From: Astragalus membranaceus | Lineage: Eukaryota > Streptophyta > Magnoliopsida > Fabales > Fabaceae | Assembly: GCA_039519185.1 (NCBI GenBank) | Contig: CM076854.1 | Location: 14,605,192-14,669,191, forward strand | DNA length: 64,000 nucleotides | Direction: 5' to 3' | Shown here: positions 56,275 to 64,000 of the stretch, piece after piece | How positions within the stretch are numbered: position 1 is the stretch's first letter | Layout of the letters: each line of letters begins with the position of its first letter | Position numbers and translations under genes: made by a program | Notes under the pieces: generated by a model | Told to the model about the DNA's origin: nothing | The model's input: only the letters and a program-made list of their open reading frames with translations | Database searches by the model: none

Positions 56275-59251
56275 TGTAATACCCTAATTTTGTCCTATCC
56301 AAAAAAAAGAGAAATTTTATTTATTTTAATAAAAATAATTATTATTTTTTCATGCCATGTTTTATTTTATTTTAGTTTGCTACAAGTTTTAATTTTTGAA
56401 AAAAATAATAATTAGAAGTGAAGAAATAAAAATAAGCCAAGAAGGAAGTAGGGGGGGTCTATTAATAATAAGGTGCTGTCATGGAAGCCCAACCCAGCAA
56501 AATAGCTAGCCCAATTCGCCTAGCCCACTCCTCCACCAAGCCCAATCCAACTCCTCCACCAAACCCAACCCATATCCTAACCCTAACCCATATCCAACCC
56601 ATAACCCAACACCCAACTCCATCCAACCCACTCCAACTAAACCCTAATTCGCATACCCCCCCTTTAACCCTAAAATGTGTCTACATTCACTCTCCCCCCT
56701 AGCCTTAAAAATCATCCACATTCATCCCTAGAAATCCGCCCCCCACTCTCCTTGATTCCCTCCTTGAAACTCTCAATCCCACTTCCACACACAACCCCAC
56801 TTCCCCATTTTTTTTCCTTCCCCATACAATTTTCCCACACTTCCCTCACATCACACTCTCACACACAAACCCCTCTTTCTCTCTCTCAAAACCTACGGCT
56901 CTCTCCTCTCCCCCTCCTCTCACAAATTTATTTTTCTTTTTTTCCCCTTCACCAAACCTCTTCCACTTCAATCACTTCACACACTTCACTCCTCTTCCAC
57001 TCTCTCTCTCTCACACTCAACCCTAAAACAACACCACACTCAACCTTCACTTCATCCTCTCTTCTCCTCCCTCACACACAACACTCAACCTTCCTCTCCT
57101 CTCTCAAAACCTACGGCCCTCCTCTCCCCTCATCTCACATGTCTCTTTTTTTTTATTTTTTTCCTCTTCAACAACTACCCCCAAACCTCCATCATATCAA
57201 AAAAGATCATCATCACTATCCAAGAGTGGTTGAAGTGGAGCAATGAAGAGAAGCAAGGGCAACTTTTTTTGTATAAATAGGGTCACAAATTCGAAGAGGG
57301 GGGGGGGGGGACTCTTAGGAAGAAAGGGGAAAAATCTTCTAAAAAACTAGGGTTTCAAAGAAAGAAAGAATTTTTTTTAGAGTTTCTTTTAGAAAATTTT
57401 CTTCCCCTTCTTTTCTTCCTTCTTAGATTTTTTTTTTAGTTTAAAATTTTGTTGTATTAAGAGATCCGAAGAAGAAAGCTTGGATTTGTTCAAGGTACAA
57501 AAATGTAATAATTTGTAGTATTGTTGCTTTTTTTTTGTAATTTTTAGTTATTGTAATTTTTGTTCATATTATCATTGCCATTGTATTTTATTTATTGTTG
57601 TTCACGTTTTTTTTCGTTTTTTTTTAAAAAAAAAATATATTAGTTACTGTTTTTATTTTTGTTGTTGTCATGTTTTTATATTAGTTGCTGTTTTTTTATA
57701 AATATTAGTTATTTGACTTTTTTATAAATATTAGTTACTGTTTTTATAAATATTGGTTTTTTTTTTTTTCTCTTCCTTGAACATATTATTGTTTTTTAGT
57801 TTAGTTGCTGTTTTTATAGATATATATATATGTTGTTATTATTGATGTTTTTTATGTTACAATTTTCGGATTAAAAAAAAAAGTGAAAAAAAATGTTGTG
57901 CTTTTTAATAAATAATTACTAATTTTCGGATTAAAAGAAAGTGAAAAAAAATGTTATGCTTTTTTTTTTAAAATAAATTACAATTTTCGGATTAAAAAGT
58001 GACAAAAAATTGTGTTGTTTTTTTTACAATTACTATTTTTCGGATTAAAAAAAAAAGGTGATAAAAAAAAAAGATGTGTTGTTTTTTTTATTTTCGGATT
58101 TAAATAAAGCCTTTTTTTCAAATACTAAAAAATATTTTTTAAAAAAATAAATGGTTACTAGTGTCACTACTCTTTTCTAAAAAAAAAAATAATATAATAA
58201 CAAAAATCTTTTTTTCAAAAAAAGTAAAAAGGCCCCCTTTTATTAAATAATAACTATGACAAAAAACAAAAAAAAAACAAAAGAATTTTTCTCCATAATC
58301 CGTTTTCAAAATACCACTTGTTTAGTCTAGGTTTGTTTTTTTTAAAAAAAAAGCGCTTCGAGAATCACGTGTTCTAGAGTCAAATAGAAAAAAGTAAAAA
58401 TAAGCCAATCAATCGTTTTTTTTTTAGCGTCAAAACGCTATTTGCACCCCCGGCAATCGTTTTTTTAGCGTCAAAACGCTATTTGCACCCCCGGCAACCA
58501 TTTTCTTTTAGCGTCAAAACACTATTTGCACCCCCGGTGACACTTTTTTTTCTAGCGTCAAAACGCTATTCACACCTCCCTTTTTAATACAACTCCTTTA
58601 TTATTTGAACCCCCCTTTTATCACTTACTCCGCTTTTATTCAACGTGTTACTTCCGAACCGTTTTTTCTTTCTTTCGAAAATCGAATTCGCACAAAAAAA
58701 ATGGGTTGTCTATAGCGGTCACTCTGGGCCTTGCTTGTTTGAACGCTATAAATACCTTCTTTTCCGAATAAGCCATTAATGACGACCACTCTGGATTTAT
58801 CTGTTTGGTCACCATGAACGGTCTCTAGTTTTCCCGAACTTTTCAAAAAAAAAAATAAAAAATACCAACACACAAATATTTTCTACCCAAGAACTACGTA
58901 GCTTTGATTTCTCCATCGCACCCAGAGATACGTAGGAGCGGGGGCCCACTCCCGTCAAGCGCAAAAAACTAAAATTTTTATTAAGTCTGCCTTTCTTTTT
59001 TTTCTTCTTCGCAAACAATCAAAAATGGGTAAACAAAGTATTTTCATTTAAAACTAACTTTTTCTACACATTAAATTAAAAGGTAACCTTTTTAGGATGT
59101 TGTGGGGTGCTAGTACCTTCCCCGCACTTAATCGACCCCCGAACCCAAAACAAAGGTTTTTTTCAATGTTTTCCTAAAAATAAATATTGATGGCGGCTCC
59201 ATTGTTCAAAAACAACGAAGAATCCCTCCTCCGGATTTTTCGGTCGCTACA
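56275..59251 (+). repeat. 3' LTR of the TR-GAG element (2977 bp)
   Basis: Matches the 5' LTR over its whole length. Differences seen are mostly homopolymer and dinucleotide length changes, one 7-bp indel (near 46083 versus 56769) and scattered substitutions. TATA box at 57272. Confidence 0.95.
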
Positions 59252-59529
59252 ACCCCTCCACATCCCCTCTCCTTATGAAAATACGAAAATACCCTTGCCA
59301 ATATTTTGAAATTCCCTCTCTATCCGTCTTCCTTCTTCTTCACATCTCCCCAACACACCCCCTCCTAAACCCCCAAACCTCTCATCTATCTCACTCCACA
59401 CCCTAACCTACTCTTCAACTTCAATCACATCGTAGTTATCATCCCCACATTGACAATCCTATTAAGGTATGATCCATTCCAACCCTTTCCTTTTTTTTTT
59501 CATGCTGAAGTTGTGCATTGTTCGTTTTT

Positions 59530-59730
59530 TTCTGGAATTGCGCTCGGTTCGGAAGTAAACTTCCGAACCATTTCGGAAGTTAACTTACGTACCTGTTAAA
59601 TGGGATGTCTGATATTGAATGGTTCAAAAGTAAACTAACGAACCAGTTCGGAAAAACAAGACCGTACCTGTTAAAGGGGTGTCTGAGTTTAAGTGGTTCG
59701 ATGGTAAACTTCTGAACCGGTACGATAGTT
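59530..59730. repeat. Degenerate TTCCGAACC repeats upstream of the MULE transposase
   Basis: Three degenerate ~75-bp units with GTTCGGAAGTAAACTTCCGAACC-like palindromic cores and GGGNTGTCTGA spacers. Similar sequence recurs downstream at about 60900-61075 (TTACGAACCGGTTCGAAAA), so the shortened transposase gene is bracketed by the same motif. Confidence 0.7.
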
Positions 59731-59823
59731 AAGAACCGAACTATGCTGTTTTACAGACTATGCAGATCCTCTGTTTTTAACATTTATCTTTGATTTTTTT
59801 TCTTCACTTTTTAGGGTCATAAA

Positions 59824-60501
59824 ATGGCTGAAAATGATGCAGAAGCAGACTTCATAGTTGTGGACCATACAAGTTCGTTCAAAATCGATCAAGTGTTTGA
59901 TACTCGTGACAACCTGCTGGCATGGGTACGTTCTATCGCGCGGACTCTTGGGATGGTGATTGTCATATCCCGATCTGACAACGGACAGAGGCCAGGGAAA
60001 GAATATTGTGTCTTGGTTTGTGAAAAAGCGGGAAAATACAAGTATGCTCATTTGGTTCCAACCGGGAGTAGAAAATGTTGTTGCAAGTTTAGGCTGAAAG
60101 GAAAGTTTATCAAAAAGCTTGGAGGATGGATATTGACTATTATGTGTGGAATACATAACCACGCATTAATGTCTTACGGTGAAGGTCATCCATTCAATTC
60201 TAGATTAACGGTGGAACAGAAGGAAGTAATTACTAGAATGAGTAAGAACTTGATTCCACCGAATCGCATCCTGGCCGAACTAAAAAGTATGTACCCTACA
60301 GACAATCACAGAGTCCAAGATGGGTCTTCGATTGTGAATGACATGTTTTGGGCACATCCAGACTCGATTGAGCTTCTAAATACATTTTCCATTGTATTGT
60401 TGATTGATTCCACGTACAAGACCAACCGGTATAGGTATCCATTGTTTGCTGCTCTGTTAAAGCATGCTACACAATTTTCCCATTTCAAGTTGCACCTATA
60501 A
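59824..60501 (+). pseudogene. MULE (FAR1-like) transposase, C-terminal part lost
   Basis: Open for 225 codons from ATG at 59824. The N-terminal half carries the FAR1/MuDR-type zinc-chelating DNA-binding region: YCVLVCEKAGKYK, RKCCCKF, then CGIHNHAL (Cys, Cys and HNH ligands). The second half starts the MULE transposase domain: FWAHPDSIELLNTFSIVLLI, then DSTYKTNRYRYPLF, where D of DSTYK is the first catalytic Asp. The frame then runs into unrelated residues and stops, and the other two catalytic positions are absent. It can bind DNA at best. An upstream CTTTTTAG splice acceptor-like site suggests a 5' intron. Confidence 0.85.
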
Positions 60502-60512
60502 AGAATGCAACC

Positions 60513-60731
60513 GTGTTCAACATATGCTTCATAGGGAACCGCTTTGTACAAATAGTTTTGAAGAAAGGAAGCCCAATACCCCCGCTCGATTATTACTTGA
60601 ATAGACACAGGGCAGACATAGCAAAGGATTGGGTCAAGCCATTTATGGGGCTTGCAACAGTGGACGTCTTTAAACGTAGATCAATAACCAAATTGTATTA
60701 TAGACTTAGCAAAAGATTGATGGTTATCTGA
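60513..60731 (+). pseudogene. C-terminal remnant of the MULE-linked protein
   Basis: Reads ICFIGNRFVQIVLKKGSPIP, then PLDYYLNRHRADIAKDWVKP. It resembles the conserved tail ('NHFVQV.LK.GCP.PP...W') found after the transposase domain in related legume MULE proteins (recalled, not searched). It is in a different frame from the transposase N-terminus, with the catalytic middle deleted between them. Confidence 0.6.
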
Positions 60732-61214
60732 ATATGTTTTTGAATTTCTATTCGGTTCTGTATTAAGACAAGATAATTTGTCCATTTAATCGATCCTAAG
60801 TTCATTAAAGTTAGTTAATTCATTGTTAATATCTATTTTGAAAAGGTAAAATTAGATTATTTTTTGCCCTATTCTGAAACTTGAGTTTCTGTCCAGTAAC
60901 AGATAGGTTAGGAACTTTACTTACGAACCGGTTCGAAAATTCAGAACCGAACCCATGCTTGTGGCCAAACACCCCTTACGCAGTTCAAAAGTTTATTGGC
61001 AAACCGGTCCGGATATTCAGAACCAAACACATATTTTTTGTTGCCACAGAACGTAAGTTTCGTACCGGTTCGAAAAATAACGGCGAAACCTTTCATTATA
61101 CCAACGTGCGTGAGTTTCCATACGTATTCCACGTGAGGGAAATTTTGGAATTTTTAAAATATGGGGGCGTCCAGCGAGTAGGAGGGGTTGTACGAAGTAT
61201 GGGCCTTGAGAAAA

Positions 61215-61707
61215 AAGAAGACCGAGTCAAATTGTACGAGCATTTCTATCACAGTTTATTTTTGAAGTAGGGGAAAGAGTGGGAAATAATTATTGGATTT
61301 CTTCAAAATGCCTTACGTCAGTTACATTGCCAATCACATTGTTGAAATTTCCTTGCCTAGTACTTGTTACATTGCCAATTTTAGTTACATTGAAATTTCC
61401 TTGCCTATTTTAGTTACATTGCCAATCACATTGTTGAAATTTACCTTGTCTTCTTTCGAATTTTTACTTGTTTTCTTTCTATTTTTCTGGTATATGATTA
61501 TTGTTCCCGGTTTTGAAACCCATGGCATGTAGTATATTACATTCCGTCGAAGTTGAATATTAGACTCTATTTGAATTCTAGTCGACGAAATTTGATACAA
61601 GCTTAAAATGTGAATGTTAAATTTTTAGGACTCTTTATGAGGCAATTTCAAATCCTTGTCCCTGTTTGAAATCCATAGAATGTCGTATATTATTTTCTAG
61701 TATAGTC
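61215..61707. other. Spacer between the MULE and the second Sirevirus LTR
   Basis: Contains three related units with TTACATTGCCAAT and GAAATTTCCTTGCC (about 61320-61445). No gene seen. Confidence 0.5.
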
Positions 61708-63323
61708 TGTTGACTAAGTGACTTCAAACACAAGAGGGGGGGGGGGGGGGTGAATTGTGAAATGAAAAATAGCACTTAAAAATAAAGTCTTTAAAAGCAA
61801 GTTAATCAAGTAAAGTAAATTGCTTAAGAAAATGTTTTGATTTGAATAAGAGCGATAAGGAAATAAATATAAGTTGCAAGGAAAATAAAAGAGATGAAGG
61901 GAAAGAAGAAGACACGCAGAGTTTTATCCTGGTTCGGTCACCTCCTAGTGCATACGTCCAGTCCCCAAGGAAAACTCCAAGGGATTTTAATCAATCACTA
62001 GCTTTTAAAACAGGTTCAGCTAGAAACCTTTACAACCAAAGACCTTTTTACAAAAACCCGGGATATCACCTCCCTTTGTAGCAGACCTTTAAAAACCTAG
62101 AGATATCACCTCTCTATGAAAACACCAAGAGATATCACCTCTCTTGAATAACTTGGGATCACACCCAACCAAGAGATATCACCTCTCTTGAATACCTTGG
62201 GATCACACCCAAAAATAAGAAACACAAAGGATTTTGATAACACACTCAATAGTGTGGATAAAACAAATTGAAGCACAAGTTTATAATTCAAACTATATGA
62301 AATATAAAGCTCTCAAAATAAAATGTTTAGCAAGTGTAAAATGAATGAGAGTGATGAGAAGAATAATATTCAGATTTTGCGAAATGAGAAGTGTGTTGAG
62401 AGTGAGATGTGAGACTTCTATTTATAGGCTAGGAAAAAATATGACGTTGAGTTATTTATGGAGATGAGGTAATCGATTGTGTGCTTAAATAACTTGGAGA
62501 TGACAATCGATTAGATGCTTTCCTTAAAACATGAATGAATCGATTATGTGCTCTGTTAAAATATGAATGAATCGATTATGTGCTCTGTTAAATCCTAAGA
62601 ATCGATTATGAGCTTGAATGAAAGGATGTTGAAATCGATTTTGTGCCTGACTGAAAGAGGTGGAAGAATCGATTATGTGTTTTCTCAAGACCACATAGGA
62701 ATCGATTATGTGCTTTCCTAAACTCATGGATAACTTCCTTAAATAGATGAAGAATCGATTATGCAAGGAAAGGAAGAGATGTGAAATCGATTTTGTGCTC
62801 CCTTAAAACATGGATGAATCGATTATGTGCTTTCCTAAACCATAAGAATCGATTATGTGCCTCATAGGAAAAAAGAAGGAATCGATTCTTTGCTTGAATG
62901 AAGGAGGTGTTGTAATCGATTCTTTGCTTGATTAGACTAAGGAGGAAATCAATTTTAATTGAAATAGGGAGGATGCAAAATCGATTATTAGCTTTAGAGA
63001 AAAGGTTGGAAATCGATTATAATGTTTCTAAAAACATTTTCATTAAATTATGTGCTTGTCCTATTCAATTATGCATGCATGAGATTTGTTTAAAAATATT
63101 TTCATGCAAAATTATTTATATGAAAAACATTGTGAGTGTGTGATTTATTTTATATTAGAGAGCTTTATTTTCACTTAGAAAAAGTCCTAATACACACACA
63201 ACAATAAAATAACTCTTGGCTTGAGCTTGATTACATTTTTCCGCTTTTTGCAGTCTTGACCTTTTTGACCTTATTTTGTCAGTCATCAAAACCAGATTAT
63301 TCCTATCAAGGCATATATTCACA
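61708..63323 (-). repeat. 3' LTR of a second Sirevirus-like copia element
   Basis: 1616 bp, starting TGTTGACTAAG and ending ATATTCACA, so TG...CA ends. A G(14) run lies at about 61737-61750. A repeated 'AGAGATATCACCTCTCTTGAA' type unit occurs at 62098-62190, and the AATCGATT array at 62470-63020. The polypurine tract lies at its right edge, so the element reads on the minus strand and runs off the window. It is related in plan, not in close sequence, to 5317-6977. Confidence 0.82.
62470..63020. repeat. AATCGATT palindrome array in the second Sirevirus LTR
   Basis: About 16 copies of AATCGATT, many in the longer form GAATCGATTATGTGCT, at roughly 25-45-bp spacing. One copy is degenerate (AATCAATT at about 62947). 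Confidence 0.92.
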
Positions 63324-63510
63324 TTCTCCCCCTTTTTGATGATGACAAACATCATTAGGAGGGATTTGCTCAATGAAGGGGTTAGATAAGAATATTTCAT
63401 AACAATGTGTATATCAGAGATAAGCGCAGATTATACTCCCCCTTTCTATATGCAAACATTTAAGAAAATACTCCCCCTGAAACATGCAAATCACAGAACT
63501 CTCCCCCTTT
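63324..63510 (-). promoter_or_regulatory. Multiple polypurine tracts of the second Sirevirus
   Basis: Minus-strand AAAAAGGGGGAGAA abuts the LTR. Further AGGGGGAG runs lie at about 63437, 63471 and 63503. This is the same arrangement as next to the first Sirevirus LTR. Confidence 0.7.
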
Positions 63511-64000
63511 TGGCATTATCAAAAAGCGGGAAAAATAAATAAATCATGTCAAGGCATATATTCCAATGATAAGTGAAAAAAAAACAATTTGCAAAAATTT
63601 TCAAAAGCCTCATTTTGGAACTCACCACCGAGATCACTTCGGATAGATGCAATGATCTTATCAAATTTTCGAAAAGCATCAAAAGCGTCGTTTTTATGAA
63701 AAATAAACATGGTCCATGTATAGCGAGAGTAATAACGAGTGCATAGTAATTTCAATCATAAGACAAGTATAAGAATCAAGCACAACCTTATTACCTTTGT
63801 TGCACAGATGACTAATACTTAGCAAGTTATGCTTCAAGCCTTCAACTAACAGTGCATTTTCAAAACAGGATTTGGTTTCTTACCAATAGTGCCGACGCCA
63901 CTAATTTTACCTTTTGTATTGTCATAATGAAACACAAGTCCGCTTCTTTTTGGAGCTAAATGAGAGAACTTCTCTTAGTCTCCTGTCATGTGCTTTGAAC
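63511..64000 (-). pseudogene. copia pol remnant: protease end to integrase core
   Basis: The minus strand reads SKHMTGD, a stop, KFSHLAPKRSGLVFHYDNTK and GKISGVGTIG near the right edge (protease end). Decayed pre-integrase sequence follows. The integrase core then reads YYSRYTWTMFIFHKNDAFDA, then RSDLGGEFQNEAFENFC (D of RSD present). Several stops and frameshifts separate the blocks. The tail after EFQNEAFENFC is truncated, and the integrase end, reverse transcriptase and RNase H are missing before the LTR. It is therefore internally deleted, like the first Sirevirus. Confidence 0.82.

Larger units (their letters stand above)
45588..59251 (+). mobile_element. Gag-only Ogre/Tat-like LTR retrotransposon (TR-GAG type)
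   Basis: 13,664 bp with LTRs of 2980 and 2977 bp (45588-48567, 56275-59251) and TSD ACCCC (45583-45587, 59252-59256). The primer site matches tRNA-Arg, as in Ogre/Tat elements, and a polypurine tract adjoins the 3' LTR. The only coding region is a gag of 486 codons; protease, reverse transcriptase and integrase are all absent. LTRs differ only by small indels and few substitutions, so it moved recently, necessarily using enzymes from an autonomous relative. Non-autonomous gag-only elements of this kind have been described as TR-GAG. Confidence 0.92.
45566..61205 (+). mobile_element. MULE with 9-bp TSD, split by a nested retrotransposon
   Basis: The outer flanks carry a perfect 9-bp duplication TTGAGAAAA (45557-45565 and 61206-61214). 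The ends are imperfect inverted repeats: GGGCTCTAC...ACCCCTCC on the left and, reverse-complemented, GGCCCATAC...ACCCCTCC on the right. Subtracting the nested LTR element and its duplication leaves about 1.97 kb. It contains a FAR1/MULE-type transposase N-terminus and a short downstream coding remnant, so it is an internally deleted MULE. The nested element landed about 20 bp inside the left end. Confidence 0.85.

Overview
This window looks like nuclear DNA of a flowering plant, most probably a papilionoid legume. It is AT-rich, has one spliced host gene, and is otherwise packed with nested plant transposable elements (Tat/Ogre Ty3-gypsy, Sirevirus and other Ty1-copia, TRIM, LINE, SINE, MULE, hAT). 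The legume assignment is an inference from the style of the Ogre-like and Sirevirus repeats. No marker gene fixes the species.

Layout, left to right. 1-5316: decayed 3' half of a Tat-lineage Ty3-gypsy element (extra RNase H, integrase), followed by an antisense, intron-containing plant-mobile-domain gene that is now broken. 5317-11871: internally deleted Sirevirus copia on the minus strand, whose LTRs carry a dense array of the palindrome AATCGATT. 11872-14890: AT-rich sequence with a foldback MULE MITE (13417-13731, 9-bp TSD). 14891-17390: solo LTR with a 5-bp TSD. 18.2-19.2 kb: two SINEs and an hAT MITE, each with its own target duplication, then hAT transposase debris. 20.1-23.2 kb: three tandem-repeat blocks, including a 185-bp higher-order array built from six ~31-bp monomers. 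23.2-25.2 kb: LINE remnants, a SINE and a GATACG-rich hAT-like element. 25906-31106: very young copia element with identical 223-bp LTRs but two nonsense codons and an altered protease active site. 31.9-32.6 kb: TRIM array with three LTRs. 33172-35338: second solo LTR of the same family as the first, inserted into a LINE RNase H region.

36950-44445 is the only convincing host gene: a nine-exon RNF10-like C3HC4 RING protein (751 aa after splicing, all junctions in frame). A hAT-like element (8-bp TSD) lies in its seventh intron.

45566-61205 is a MULE with a 9-bp TSD and a truncated transposase. A 13.66-kb gag-only Ogre-like retrotransposon (TR-GAG type, 45588-59251, TSD ACCCC, tRNA-Arg-type primer site) has landed inside its left terminal inverted repeat. 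61708-64000 is the 3' LTR and part of pol of a second Sirevirus-like element, again with an AATCGATT array.

The elements do not form a pathway. The window is a layered record of insertions, and most order-of-events statements come from target-site duplications read directly from the sequence.
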